Shown here: positions 7,500-17,427 of the stretch, one piece after another
Layout: each line of letters begins with the position of its first letter
Position numbering within the stretch: the first letter of the stretch is position 1
NCBI GenBank assembly: GCA_000830295.1
Contig: CP010425.1
Span: 539,308-603,307 of the forward strand
DNA: 64,000 nucleotides
From: an archaeon GW2011_AR15
GTDB taxonomy: Archaea > Nanobdellota > Nanobdellia > Woesearchaeales > GW2011-AR15
Direction: 5' to 3'
Position numbers and translations under genes: made by a program
Notes under the pieces: generated by a model
Database searches by the model: none
What the model was told of the DNA's origin: nothing
Seen by the model: only the letters and a program-made list of their open reading frames with translations

Positions 7500-10400
7500 A
7501 TGGCGGGGTTGGATAATTTAGTTTCTACTAATATACGCGACTTCCATGCAAAATTTTCAACTTCACCCGCCGAGCACATAGAAATTCCGAGCACACAGAA
7601 ACTAACCTCTACTGATAAATTTGACAAGACTCTTGAATACCTTACTTCTATCCAGAAATACAGCGGACTGGCTGCCCCGTCAATGCTGGCCAATATAGGT
7701 GGGGTAGATGCAGCACTCAGTCTCTATGCCAATGTTGCACAAAAAACAAAGGGAACCCCACATATTCTTTTCATTGACAGGAACCCAAGCCATATAGATA
7801 ATCTCCTGTTCAGGATGATTACTGCAGTGCTAAATCCGGGAAGCAGGAGGGAATATATTGCTGACATCTTTGGAGTTACTGATCCTGAGCAGAGGAAGAG
7901 CATCAACCCCGATTCAATCTCACTCGACGACAAGGTAATCAAAGCTTATGATGTAAGTAAGCATTACGAGATGCTTAAAGCAAAAGCAAAGGAGAAGTTT
8001 GCGGAAAGTCCCAAATTGCTTGAGGAATATCTTGAATCTATCTACAGGATAACAAACCATCTTGGGGCAAATTCAAACTACAGGCAGTTTGTAACTGGCC
8101 TCAGAGCAAATATAGACGCAAACCCGAAAACCCATTACCTGGCCTCAGATGGCCTGTACAGGAGTGTATCAGGAGTAATAAAAAACGGCAGCACATATGC
8201 CCACGTCATGTGGGGAGACATAACCCTCCCTGACGGTGAGGCAGCAATAAGGAAAGTCATAAAGAAATATGGGCTTTCAAAGGGAGGCACACTTCCTTTT
8301 GATATTGCATTTATTCCTGACCTTAAAAACAGCATGGACAGCCTTGTCCCTTTCCTGAGAAAAAATGTAGGGGACGTCATATATACCAGGAAAGATGTCA
8401 AGAAAAATGAGAGGTTTTTGGATACAGAGGACGCCAGCCAGCTTGTAATCTCAACAAAGAAAGCCAAGGAAATAGAAGGTTATAAAGAAGAAAAACTGAA
8501 ACGGGTAAAGATAGGGGAAAAAGTGCGGGTCTCAAAGGCAGAGGCAAGGGAAGGCATCCCTCCGGTCCTTTTCCTTTCAAAGCTGGATATCGGCTCAAAA
8601 TACTGCGATGAGAAAACCCTTGAATATATTACAGAGAAGGCAATAGGCGCGGGCGTGGAGCTTGCGCTGGTCAACGGGGCAGTTTACGGGCCTTTCTTTT
8701 TCTGGGAAAACAAGAGAAGAGCGCTGATTGATCCGGAGTATCCGACACTTGATGCCCAGTTGAGGAGATATGCTGAGTGGAGGCAGGGATTCAAGAAAGT
8801 AGTCCATATAATGAATGATAATGATTCCAAGATTATTGAAGACCTGAATGCGCTCTTTGTGAATGAATATATGAGGAGGACAGAAGGAAAACTGAATATA
8901 GGAACAAGCGTGGGATGGCAGAGGGAATACAGGAATTCAAGGTGGGATGATGCAAAAAGAATCATAAGGGACTGCGTATATCCGTTCCTTCTTTATCTGG
9001 GAGAGGATGCAGCAGGGCTATACACCGAAGACAACTACAGGTCGCCAATATTTGAGCTTGTTTCAGGATTCCAGAGGCTTGAAGAGGGCGGAAACTTAAA
9101 GCCGGCGGAAAAAAAGGTTCTCCAGGGAAACAGGAAAAAAAGGAAGGCTTTTGAAGCAGTAATGAACCATGGCAATGACAAATTTGAGGTTGTCCATGAG
9201 TTCTCCAAGATGTTTGATGAGAAAAAGAACCTCGGCATAAGATACTCAGGAGGCTGGACATTCTCAAAAATCACAGAATACACAGACCCGATATCTGTCC
9301 CAAAGCAGAACGTACTGAGGTCGCAGAACGGCCACCTGAAAGATGTGCTTAAGGAGCAGATTATAGCAGACGGAAGGGCAGCGATGCTGTATTTCAATGC
9401 AACAGACGGGGAGAGAGTGACTCTCCTTGTCCCTGGCATGGCGGATGACAGAAGATATTTCACAAATGAGTTCGCGCCAATAAGGCAGGTATTGCAGGAT
9501 CCAACACACAAGAGGGCGTCACAGCAGAACAAGACCCTGAATGTGCCGGGCGGAGTTGTCATTTCAGGCGACATAAAGAAAAACATGACAATAGAGCCAT
9601 ATATTCCGTTCATAATTGAAAGGATGGAAAAAGTCCAGAAGACCGGAACACCATATGAAGAAACAGTAATCCCTATTATCCATGACGTTCAGACAGGCTC
9701 AATCACTGAGAGAGTGGACATGTTCATGAAATTCCTTGACTATGCAATACATGAGAGAAAAGGAAAGGGAATACTTTCAGTAGGCGACCTTCTTCAGGGA
9801 AGGAATTACAGGGAAATGCCAAATGAGAACCACTGGCTTTCAACAGTTTCCATCAGTGTGCAGCAGGACAATGTAAATGAAATGATAAGGCCATTTGTCC
9901 CTTACATTAAATTCTTCAAGATGGTTGACGGCAACCACGAGTGGAATTCTGACAGGCTGGCAACAGGAGTCAATTATCATGCAAACATGCGCGCAATGTT
10001 CAGGGAATACAACAGGCATGTTCCTGAGGAAAAACAAATTGATTTTGAGCACTTTGAATTTATAGAGAACAGCAAAGGCGAAATAGTAAAAGCGCCTTTT
10101 GGCAGCCATAAAGAGCAGGACGTAAACATTCTTTTTTCACACATGTATTCCCAAAAAGGCTCAGGAAAAGGAAGCAGCAGGAACCCGGTTACACATATGG
10201 CCTCATGGCTTGATACAATAGGCAGCATCGCAGACCCTTTCAATATACTCCTTGGAGCGCATTATCACCAGGTTGAGATGATGGGAACAAACGGCAGGCT
10301 TGCTGCTATTCTTGGAAGCAACGCAGGGGAATCAGGGTTTGAGATGGCAAGAGGTTATGCCAGCGTGCCTATGAACGGCCTGCTTATTTTCAAGCCTGAC

Positions 10401-10601
10401 GGAAGCATAGTTGTTGAGATAGTCTCTGAGCAGTTCTTCAAAAACTACAAGCCAAAGAATCCGGAGATAGTAGCTGCAGGAGGAGTTGATGCTTATCTGA
10501 AGAATGCATTCCAGCAGGCAGTGTATCCGTTGCATGACGGAATAAGGCAGGGATACGAGCTGCAGCCCTTCTACAAGAGAGAGCTTAAAATATCAGAATA
10601 G
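7500..10601 (+). CDS. Large fusion: uncharacterised N-terminal region plus calcineurin-like phosphoesterase
   Basis: 1033 residues with no membrane helix. The C-terminal third is a metallophosphoesterase: HDVQ (about 727), GDLLQGRN (about 762), GNHEWN (about 811), FSHMYS (about 878) and GAHYHQ (about 919) supply the usual metal and phosphate ligands. The first motif reads HDVQ rather than the canonical DxH. The N-terminal part has a Rossmann-like stretch (HILFIDRNPSHIDNL near 90) and a HVMWGDITLPDG segment (near 235), loosely recalling poorly known LIC_10091-type proteins. The middle region I do not recognise. The TATA box (7466-7474) resembles that of the upstream deaminase-like gene. Function is unknown; nucleic-acid or nucleotide processing is possible. 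Confidence 0.7.
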   Translation: MAGLDNLVSTNIRDFHAKFSTSPAEHIEIPSTQKLTSTDKFDKTLEYLTSIQKYSGLAAPSMLANIGGVDAALSLYANVAQKTKGTPHILFIDRNPSHIDNLLFRMITAVLNPGSRREYIADIFGVTDPEQRKSINPDSISLDDKVIKAYDVSKHYEMLKAKAKEKFAESPKLLEEYLESIYRITNHLGANSNYRQFVTGLRANIDANPKTHYLASDGLYRSVSGVIKNGSTYAHVMWGDITLPDGEAAIRKVIKKYGLSKGGTLPFDIAFIPDLKNSMDSLVPFLRKNVGDVIYTRKDVKKNERFLDTEDASQLVISTKKAKEIEGYKEEKLKRVKIGEKVRVSKAEAREGIPPVLFLSKLDIGSKYCDEKTLEYITEKAIGAGVELALVNGAVYGPFFFWENKRRALIDPEYPTLDAQLRRYAEWRQGFKKVVHIMNDNDSKIIEDLNALFVNEYMRRTEGKLNIGTSVGWQREYRNSRWDDAKRIIRDCVYPFLLYLGEDAAGLYTEDNYRSPIFELVSGFQRLEEGGNLKPAEKKVLQGNRKKRKAFEAVMNHGNDKFEVVHEFSKMFDEKKNLGIRYSGGWTFSKITEYTDPISVPKQNVLRSQNGHLKDVLKEQIIADGRAAMLYFNATDGERVTLLVPGMADDRRYFTNEFAPIRQVLQDPTHKRASQQNKTLNVPGGVVISGDIKKNMTIEPYIPFIIERMEKVQKTGTPYEETVIPIIHDVQTGSITERVDMFMKFLDYAIHERKGKGILSVGDLLQGRNYREMPNENHWLSTVSISVQQDNVNEMIRPFVPYIKFFKMVDGNHEWNSDRLATGVNYHANMRAMFREYNRHVPEEKQIDFEHFEFIENSKGEIVKAPFGSHKEQDVNILFSHMYSQKGSGKGSSRNPVTHMASWLDTIGSIADPFNILLGAHYHQVEMMGTNGRLAAILGSNAGESGFEMARGYASVPMNGLLIFKPDGSIVVEIVSEQFFKNYKPKNPEIVAAGGVDAYLKNAFQQAVYPLHDGIRQGYELQPFYKRELKISE

Positions 10602-10610
10602 TTCTGGCAA

Positions 10611-11405
10611 TCAATCCATTTTCTTTATTATGAATTTATAAGTCAGATAGCCACTCACAAGGGAAATGCCAAAAGCAGCCAAAGTCCCGAATACAAGCCC
10701 CAGAACAGGATAAAAATATCTTACTGCCCCGCTATAAACAGCAACATTTATCACTCCTGTGACAAGCAGGGTCTTTGCAAGCGCTGCTGAGATTTTCGGT
10801 CCCCTGTATAAATGCGTTATTATCATTGTTGAACTGTACATGGCGGGAAATACAGAGAACATCCCTCCGAAAACAGGGCCGCCAAGCCTGCTGGCAAATA
10901 CTGCAAATACGATTATTGCCCCGCTTATTGCTGCCCTTGCCAAAATTTGTAAGGGAGTATATCTGACTTTTATCCCTTTGGATGATTTTATTTTTAGCTT
11001 CTTTTCAAAGATATAATATGACATTAACAGTATCAGCAAACAAATCATAAGGGATACAGCATAATTTTCATATCCCACTGCGACAGCAATAAAAGCCAAC
11101 ACAAACCATACAGCTATCCCGGCTGCAATTGCCTTAAACGGGCCGTATTTTGCCATTAGTGCATAAACAACCAGGAACAACCCGCTGAACGAAAGGAAAA
11201 GGGGCTGCATCGTAGTTGCCTGGACAGCAACATCTGTTGACTCTACAAGACCTATAAAAAATATAGTTATCACGACAGTTGAAGGAAGCCCGCCTATTGC
11301 CCCGCCTATTTTGCTTCCAAATTTTTCTGCTATGGCTGTTGTAAGAATGACCCACAGGCTGCCGGTTACAAAGGCCAGAATTAAATTTGTTAAAAACTGA
11401 TTCAT
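10611..11405 (-). CDS. DUF3147-like polytopic membrane protein
   Basis: 264 residues, almost wholly hydrophobic, with about eight membrane helices. The two halves are related. GGAIGGLPSTVVITIFFIGL (about residue 35) and a matching GGPVFGGMFSVFPAMYSSTM segment (about 180) share a GG...P...ST pattern, as in two-repeat DUF3147-type proteins. The duplicated topology suggests a small transporter or permease. The substrate is unknown. It converges with the phosphoesterase gene (9 bases between stops). Confidence 0.6.
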   Translation of the reverse strand: MNQFLTNLILAFVTGSLWVILTTAIAEKFGSKIGGAIGGLPSTVVITIFFIGLVESTDVAVQATTMQPLFLSFSGLFLVVYALMAKYGPFKAIAAGIAVWFVLAFIAVAVGYENYAVSLMICLLILLMSYYIFEKKLKIKSSKGIKVRYTPLQILARAAISGAIIVFAVFASRLGGPVFGGMFSVFPAMYSSTMIITHLYRGPKISAALAKTLLVTGVINVAVYSGAVRYFYPVLGLVFGTLAAFGISLVSGYLTYKFIIKKMD

Positions 11406-11443
11406 TAAGGCAGGTAACAGCAGACATTATTTTAATTTTGCTA

Positions 11444-11508
11444 AAAAAGGCGAAACCCCTGGATTTTCGCCTTTTTGCATCCCGAAAATCTGCCGGAAGC
11501 AGATTTTC
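11444..11508 (-). terminator. Two back-to-back hairpins after pelota
   Basis: Two perfect inverted repeats start 7 bases after the pelota stop: GAAAATCTGC (484-493 of 11.4 kb) with its complement at 11499-11508, then a 12-base arm (11465-11476) with its complement at 11444-11455. Read on the minus strand, the second hairpin ends in a T run, as in an intrinsic terminator. It also separates pelota from the membrane protein gene downstream. Confidence 0.6.
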
Positions 11509-11514
11509 ATGATT

Positions 11515-12576
11515 TCAATAATTAATCTTATATCTCAATATAGCACCCATCCCGCCCAGTCCGTCCAGCTTGCTTCCTGCCTCATGCTCAGAGCTGATTA
11601 TGTGGACTTCGCCCTGCATATTCTCAACAGCCTTCATCATATACTCAACCTGCTCAAAAGTATTGTCTTGCCTTTTCTTCTGTATAAGCCTGTCAGTTAC
11701 AAGAAGTTCAGAAACAGCCCCGCTGTCAACAGCCTCTTTGATTTCTTTCAGGCCATACTGTGCTTTTCCTTTTTTTGCAATCTCCCCAAGAAACCCCTCG
11801 ACTTTCCTGCTCTCGTCAGCAAATTTTTCCAGCTTCAGGACCTGCTGGACCTCATCCCTCTTTATCACCTCATTTATCCCGTTGACGCCGACTGAAGAGC
11901 ATGTGGCATAGACAACTTTCTTCTTTAAATCGCCTGTTATTATTTTCTGTATATATTCTTTCCAGAATCCCGGGCTGGCGATTATTATGTTTGAGAAATT
12001 ATGCCTCTTGTCATAATCCTCGACTGTTTTTTTTATTGCAGCAAAAAAATCGCTTGTTTCCGTCTTCACATCTGCCTTTTTTTGGACATCCCCTTTTATC
12101 TGGCCAAGCATCTCAAAGCCGTATTTTTTCAGCTGCGCAAAATATGCCTCTTCCCTGTCATGCACGACCAGCATTATCTTGCTGTTAAGGCCTTCTGCAG
12201 ATTCCTCCAGCTTTTCAATCTGGTATTTCAGCAGGGCCTGCTTCTGGAGTGAAAATTCTGTCCCTCCCTCAAGGGATATTGTATGATGGCTGCCGAGCGG
12301 GATATCGTCGGGGCCTTCCCTGATTATCCCTGAAACCCTCAGCACATTGGAATATTTTGAGAATTCTATTTTGTCAACCTCTATCGCAAGCGTCACAGGT
12401 TTTCTTATTATCTTTGTATTTCTTTCATCTTCCTTCCCCAGCTTCACTTTTCTGTATGTGCTCGCCTTCAGAATATCGGATTTCTCAATAATATAAGTCA
12501 GGTACCACAGGTCGTCCATGGATTCGACCTGCGCCCTTACAAAATTTTTCCTGTAATCCTTCTTTATTATCCTCAT
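11515..12576 (-). CDS. pelA: Pelota (Dom34), ribosome rescue and no-go decay factor
   Basis: 353 residues, full length. The N-terminal Sm-like domain begins MRIIKKDYRKNFVRAQVES. The central eRF1_2-like domain has KIMLVVHDREEAYFA and IIIASPGFWKEYI. The C-terminal eRF1_3-like domain includes AVDSGAVSELLVTDRLI and ends HEAGSKLDGLGGMGAILRY. No GGQ motif is present, as expected for pelota rather than aRF1. With aABCE1 and an EF1A-like GTPase it splits stalled ribosomes. An upstream in-frame extension to 12672 was rejected because family members start at MRIIKK. It is divergent from the envelope operon. Confidence 0.95.
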   Translation of the reverse strand: MRIIKKDYRKNFVRAQVESMDDLWYLTYIIEKSDILKASTYRKVKLGKEDERNTKIIRKPVTLAIEVDKIEFSKYSNVLRVSGIIREGPDDIPLGSHHTISLEGGTEFSLQKQALLKYQIEKLEESAEGLNSKIMLVVHDREEAYFAQLKKYGFEMLGQIKGDVQKKADVKTETSDFFAAIKKTVEDYDKRHNFSNIIIASPGFWKEYIQKIITGDLKKKVVYATCSSVGVNGINEVIKRDEVQQVLKLEKFADESRKVEGFLGEIAKKGKAQYGLKEIKEAVDSGAVSELLVTDRLIQKKRQDNTFEQVEYMMKAVENMQGEVHIISSEHEAGSKLDGLGGMGAILRYKINY

Positions 12577-12632
12577 AATCCTATAGAGAAAATAATAAGA
12601 TTTATATATGTAATTGACTGTTTTTCCAGGAT

Positions 12633-13823
12633 ATGAAAAAAGCACAGCTGACAAATCCCAACCCTCAGTCAATGATTGCTTTGCTGATTTTTATAATCGG
12701 GGTTGCCCTTGTTATGTACATACTTTTCCTTCCTCCGGCCGAGAGGGCAGAGCTTCTTGAGCAGAACAGGAGTACGCCGGGAGACGGCACAAGGGATGAG
12801 ATTTCAATTCTTATGACACAGGAGCCTGGCAGGATAAGCAACATAGCAGACACTGAGATAATAAAAGACCTTCCGTCTTTCAACCTTTTTACAAGGACAG
12901 ATGCAAAGACACTTGCAGAATTTGATTCCATTTACATAAAAAAATCACTGTTTGAAGAGCAGATGCGGAATATTACTTTTGGGATAGAGGACCTGGAGCA
13001 CACAGATAATTATGCATTGTCATACAATGTACAGCGGCACAGCGGAGTACTGACCATTATTCTTAATGATAACATTATTTTAAGCAATGAAATAACAACA
13101 GCCAGCCCCGCCCCTCTTAAGCTTCCCAAAGACCTGCTTAAGGAAAACAACAATCTTGTTTTCAGGGTATCCGGCCCGGGCATTGAATTCTGGAAAAGCA
13201 ATCAGTATATCCTTGAGGACATAAAAGTTACAGCAGATTTCACAGACATTTCAGCGCAGGAGAACATACAGATAATCCATGTGACAGAGCAGGAAATAGA
13301 TAATCTCGAATCCATGGACCTTAGATTTGCAGTAAACTGCGAAGAGCTTGCAAACGCGCCTCTTGAGATATACTTAAGGAAGAGGCTTATCTATTCAAGC
13401 GTGCCTGACTGCGGCACAAGCGTGCTTATACCTCCTGTAGACGGCAGCAGGCTTATTGAGGGAGAAAACGACCTTCTTTTCAGGACAGAAAAAGGCAATT
13501 ACCTGCTTTACGGGATAGAGGCAAAGCTTCACCTGAAAAAACCATTGTTCCCTACATACTTCTTCAACCTTGATGCAGAGACATTTAATAAGGTCAAAAA
13601 CGATGAAGGAGACCTCAATGTCTCAATACTTTTCCCCAACAGCGAGGACAGGAAAAAAGGGATTATACTTGTAAATGATTACATACTTGAGATAGAGACA
13701 TATGACACATTCTACAACAGGAAGATAAACTCATTCGTCAGGCAGGGCAACAATGCAGTTGAGATACAGCCCAAGGATGAGAAGCTGGATATCGTCGAGC
13801 TACATGTATTTTTAGCAGAGTAA
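12633..13823 (+). CDS. Unknown protein with N-terminal membrane anchor (first gene of envelope operon)
   Basis: 396 residues. One membrane helix (about 14-34, ALLIFIIGVALVMYILFLPP) is followed by a large, probably external, beta-rich domain with two jelly-roll-like repeats (LTIILNDNIILSNEI ... and LEIYLRKRLIYSSVPDC). The repeats resemble carbohydrate-binding or adhesive folds, but I cannot name the family. A TATA box (TTTATATAT, about 12600) precedes the ATG, back to back with the pelota promoter. It heads a run of five same-strand genes (to 18372) that all encode anchored external domains. Confidence 0.65.
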   Translation: MKKAQLTNPNPQSMIALLIFIIGVALVMYILFLPPAERAELLEQNRSTPGDGTRDEISILMTQEPGRISNIADTEIIKDLPSFNLFTRTDAKTLAEFDSIYIKKSLFEEQMRNITFGIEDLEHTDNYALSYNVQRHSGVLTIILNDNIILSNEITTASPAPLKLPKDLLKENNNLVFRVSGPGIEFWKSNQYILEDIKVTADFTDISAQENIQIIHVTEQEIDNLESMDLRFAVNCEELANAPLEIYLRKRLIYSSVPDCGTSVLIPPVDGSRLIEGENDLLFRTEKGNYLLYGIEAKLHLKKPLFPTYFFNLDAETFNKVKNDEGDLNVSILFPNSEDRKKGIILVNDYILEIETYDTFYNRKINSFVRQGNNAVEIQPKDEKLDIVELHVFLAE

Positions 13824-13863
13824 AGTTTATATAGCTTAAATATTCTAGAAGACTATTAGGGAA

Positions 13864-15561
13864 ATGGCACTTGAAAAGTTAAAAGATCTGCTGAAAAATG
13901 AGACAGATAACCTGGGATTTGCCGAGGCATTATTCGGTGTCTGCGGGGCCGTATTCTTATATCTCGTTGACCTGACCACAAAATGGAACGGCTATCCGCT
14001 GCTGGAGGTATTTTCAGGGGCATTATTAATAGATGCATTGAGAATAGTGATTTTTGGTTTTTTTACAATAAGACTCCTTATGCTGATTGTAGAGCATAAC
14101 AAGCAGGGATTCCACTGGTCAGCATATATCTCCGAGGGACTGCTTCATCTTTTATGGATAATGACTGCAGCAATTGCCCTAAAAAATCCCACTTCAACAC
14201 TTCACCTTCTTTTTTCCATCCTTATCTATTTCCTGTTCGGGAAAGCTGTCCCTGAAGAGCATAAGGAAGATTTTACAAGGGCAATCCTTGTGTTGACTTT
14301 TATGGACTTCTATGGCTACGCATTGTTAAAAGGCATAAGCATAGGCTTTATCCTGGAAAACCAATTCAATAGGATACTTGTCCCATTATGGGGTTTTTAT
14401 GTTATAGGATTTGCCATGAAGCACAACAGTTCTGCGATATTCAGCTGGACCTTCTTCATCATCTCCGCCATTTATGTCGCAGCCCTGTTTGACGGGGTTT
14501 CACTTATGGCCCAGCAGACAGACAACCTTGACCAGGGAATTATAAACCAGGCAAAATCATCAGTATTCGGAGGGCTTAACCTTCTTTTTGGGATCCCGCA
14601 GATGATAACAGACGGATGGAACAATTTCTACCAGCAGACATTCAACCAGTCATACATCTATGGGGGCGAGCAGGAGGAGACAAAGAATCCGCAGGGTGTT
14701 TACCTCACTGAAATTGAAAGGGGAGACTATACGAATTATGCAGATTCTCCTATCTATATATGGGCAAGGCTTGAGGCAAGGACTCTCGACAAACCGATAA
14801 ACCCGGTAACAGTAACCTGCAGCGCCGAGCTGGACGACGGGAACATAACACAGGGCATTGTCAATGAGGAAAGCACAGAATACAAATTCCTCGTCATATC
14901 TGGCGTGGACAGGACAATATCATGCAGGTTTAACAACCTTACAGAAGGAAGGTATACGGCGGTATTCAATGCCACTTTTGATTTCGCAACTGATGCAAGG
15001 CGCAAGGTCTATCTTATGGACAGGGACAGGTATATAGAGGAACTGCAGGCCCTCAACCAGAGAGGCCAGCAGGCCACAGGAAAGGATGTCCTGCTCCAGC
15101 TTGAAATTACAGACACCGCCCCGGAAACAATCTACACCTCTGGGCCGGTGCTGGTAGGCATAGGCAGCGACAATGTTCCCTGGGACATAGGAGACCAGAA
15201 TAACATAAAATACAGGTTCGGCGTAACAGCAGAGAACGAGTGGACCATAGGCGGAGAAATACTCAAGATAAACAAGATTGAAATGATAGTTCCCCCGACA
15301 TTTGACATAATTACTACAAGCTGCGACATAAAGATGCAGCCCGCAGGCTCAAGAGAAGGGGACAAGGTCTATGCAACAACAGCAGTTATTGATGATATAG
15401 ATAACCTTAAAACAATAAACTGCCTTATGAATGTGGACAAGAGGAGCCTTGATCCTGTGCCTGTAACCACAAGGTTCCTGAGGGCACATGTCGACTATAC
15501 CTATATGATAACAGAAGAAATAGATTTTGAGGTGGAGCCTCTTCCCGGCAATACAACATGA
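13864..15561 (+). CDS. Unknown polytopic membrane protein with external C-terminal domain
   Basis: 565 residues. The N-terminal about 220 residues contain about seven hydrophobic helices. From about 250 onward the chain is hydrophilic, with several cysteines (TCSAEL, ISCRFN, TSCDIKM, INCLMN) spaced as in paired beta-sandwich domains. A separate TATA box (TTTATATA, about 13827) lies upstream. The stop overlaps the next gene's start (ATGA at 15558-15561), so translation is coupled to the first lipoprotein. It is the only multi-pass member of the cluster and could be the membrane base of a complex. No family recognised. Confidence 0.65.
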   Translation: MALEKLKDLLKNETDNLGFAEALFGVCGAVFLYLVDLTTKWNGYPLLEVFSGALLIDALRIVIFGFFTIRLLMLIVEHNKQGFHWSAYISEGLLHLLWIMTAAIALKNPTSTLHLLFSILIYFLFGKAVPEEHKEDFTRAILVLTFMDFYGYALLKGISIGFILENQFNRILVPLWGFYVIGFAMKHNSSAIFSWTFFIISAIYVAALFDGVSLMAQQTDNLDQGIINQAKSSVFGGLNLLFGIPQMITDGWNNFYQQTFNQSYIYGGEQEETKNPQGVYLTEIERGDYTNYADSPIYIWARLEARTLDKPINPVTVTCSAELDDGNITQGIVNEESTEYKFLVISGVDRTISCRFNNLTEGRYTAVFNATFDFATDARRKVYLMDRDRYIEELQALNQRGQQATGKDVLLQLEITDTAPETIYTSGPVLVGIGSDNVPWDIGDQNNIKYRFGVTAENEWTIGGEILKINKIEMIVPPTFDIITTSCDIKMQPAGSREGDKVYATTAVIDDIDNLKTINCLMNVDKRSLDPVPVTTRFLRAHVDYTYMITEEIDFEVEPLPGNTT

Positions 15562-16496
15562 AAAAATATATTGCAGCATTAATTCTGCTGGCAGTTATTA
15601 CAGCCTGCACAGGCGGCTCAGGAGAGGCAGACCTGGAAAAAGACATATACAAGGGGACAACAGGGGTTGTCCTGAGTTTCTTTGAGAACAGCCTTGGAGA
15701 CGAGGTATTCGAGAATGAACAGCTTAATCTTCCTATCAAGCTCGAAAACAAAGGAGCATACCAGGTCACAAATTCAAAGCTCGTGGTGGCAACAGAAAGG
15801 GGTTTCATAGAATTTTCAAACGGGAACAACATATACCAGAAATCAGGCATAAGGCTGGACGGCAAGAGCGTCTTTGTTACATTTGACGATTTCCATATAG
15901 AAGAGCTTGTAATGAATGTAAAAGAGCTTGACCCGCAGAGCGAATATCATGACTCGTTCATAACCGTCAACTTCTGCTATGACTACAAGACCTCTGCATT
16001 TGCAGAGGTATGCATAGATACAGACCCTCACGGCCAGAGAGTCAGCGACAAAGCATGCTCGCAGATAAACTCAATAAGCATGTCAGAAGGGCAGGGCGGC
16101 CCTGTTGTCATAGAAAGGGTAGAAACAAGGATGCTGGTGGTTGATAATTTCATAAAGCCCCAGTTCAAGATTTACATATCCAACAGGGGAGAAGGCACAG
16201 TGATAAGCCCAAACAGGATAGATTCAGTCTGCAGCCAGGGCTCAATAGGCCAGGAAACATACAATTCCCTGAGGCTTACAGCACTGGACATGTCAGGATT
16301 CTCAATGGGAAGCTTTGAATGCATTCCCTCAGAGCTTGTGCTTTACAATGATGAGGATTTCATAACCTGCACCCTGAAAACAGGGATAAGCAGGGACAGG
16401 CAGCCTTACCTTACTCCTCTGAAAGTGGAGCTTTCATACGGCTATATGGAGACAGCATCAAAAGAAATTAAAATAAAGAAAATATTAAGATACTGA
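15558..16496 (+). CDS. Envelope lipoprotein A of a three-member paralogous set
   Basis: 312 residues. A signal peptide ends in the lipobox ITAC, with Cys17 as the lipid-bearing residue. The mature part opens with the motif GTTGVVLSFFENSLGDEVFE, which recurs in the next two genes. It continues with an LPIKLENKGAYQVTNSKLVV CARDB-like beta-sandwich half and then a second cysteine-containing domain (CSQINSISMSEGQGGPV). The order of motifs is the same in all three paralogs. Starts within the stop of the polytopic gene. Role unknown; lipid-anchored surface subunit inferred. Confidence 0.7.
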   Translation: MKKYIAALILLAVITACTGGSGEADLEKDIYKGTTGVVLSFFENSLGDEVFENEQLNLPIKLENKGAYQVTNSKLVVATERGFIEFSNGNNIYQKSGIRLDGKSVFVTFDDFHIEELVMNVKELDPQSEYHDSFITVNFCYDYKTSAFAEVCIDTDPHGQRVSDKACSQINSISMSEGQGGPVVIERVETRMLVVDNFIKPQFKIYISNRGEGTVISPNRIDSVCSQGSIGQETYNSLRLTALDMSGFSMGSFECIPSELVLYNDEDFITCTLKTGISRDRQPYLTPLKVELSYGYMETASKEIKIKKILRY

Positions 16497-16498
16497 GA

Positions 16499-17380
16499 AT
16501 GAGAAAAGAGCTTATTGTTTTGTCCTGCCTGCTTGTATTCCTGAGCGCATGCGTCATTGATTCAGGAAGCACAAACCAGCAGAACTGGAGGTCAGGAACA
16601 CAGGGCATAGTGATGAGCTTTGTCCAGAACAGTCCGCCGTCTGAGGTCGTAAGCAGGTCAAATGTGGTGGTTGTTCTTGAATATTCAAACAAGGGAGCAG
16701 CTACAACAAGCCCGACATTCTATCTTGGGGGATTTGACAGCAATATACTTCCTTTCGGCAATACAAGGGTTTCTCCGGGAAGCATAGGAGGCAAGGACCA
16801 GTATAACATAGCAGGCTCCCAGCCGGGGTTCCTCAAATGGGAGACAGGCATAAACCTTGGCTCGTTAAGGGAGGTCGACAGCTTTAAGCAGTATCTTAGT
16901 GTGACAGCATGCTATCCCTACCAGACACTGGCTTCCCCTATAATATGCGTCGATCCGCAGAAATACGAGTATATTGCGCCTGCAAGATGTGATTTTGATG
17001 TAAAAGAGCTAGGCAGCAGCCAGGGAGGGCCAATGGCAGTCACAGAAGTGAAGCAGAAAGCCACCACTAATGAGATATTCCTTGAGATACATGTGGAAAA
17101 CAAAGGCAGCGGCACTCCCTACCTGCAGGGAGACTGCCTTACCCTCGGTTATGAGCAGGTTGACCAGGTAAGCCTTGCTGAGGTTACAATGTCAGGCAGG
17201 AAATTCAGCTGCTCACCATCAACAATAAGGCTTGTAAACGGAAAAGGCTATGCCATATGCAGCCTCGGCATAAATGTTGACTCATATTACGAGACGCCGC
17301 TGACAATAAGGCTCAATTACAATTACAGGGATACGCTGCCAAGAAAGGAAATAACAATAATAAATGTGGATAAAAAGTAG
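16499..17380 (+). CDS. Envelope lipoprotein B, paralog of the preceding gene
   Basis: 293 residues. Signal peptide with lipobox LSAC (Cys18). The mature protein begins with GTQGIVMSFVQNSPPSEVV, then VVLEYSNKGAATTSPTFYLG, and later CDFDVKELGSSQGGPMAVTE. These are the same landmarks, in the same order, as in lipoproteins A and C. Only two bases separate it from gene A. The conserved order with about 25-30% apparent similarity suggests old tandem duplication with specialised roles rather than recent copying. No known family name. Confidence 0.7.
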   Translation: MRKELIVLSCLLVFLSACVIDSGSTNQQNWRSGTQGIVMSFVQNSPPSEVVSRSNVVVVLEYSNKGAATTSPTFYLGGFDSNILPFGNTRVSPGSIGGKDQYNIAGSQPGFLKWETGINLGSLREVDSFKQYLSVTACYPYQTLASPIICVDPQKYEYIAPARCDFDVKELGSSQGGPMAVTEVKQKATTNEIFLEIHVENKGSGTPYLQGDCLTLGYEQVDQVSLAEVTMSGRKFSCSPSTIRLVNGKGYAICSLGINVDSYYETPLTIRLNYNYRDTLPRKEITIINVDKK

Positions 17381-17427
17381 AAAGCTTTATAATGTAGAAA
17401 TGCAGGACTTAATAGAAGGTGAATAGC

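Noticed and set aside
9035..9613. 192-residue open frame on the minus strand within the phosphoesterase fusion
   Set aside because: Shadow of a long well-supported gene; no RBS or TATA and no recognisable domain.
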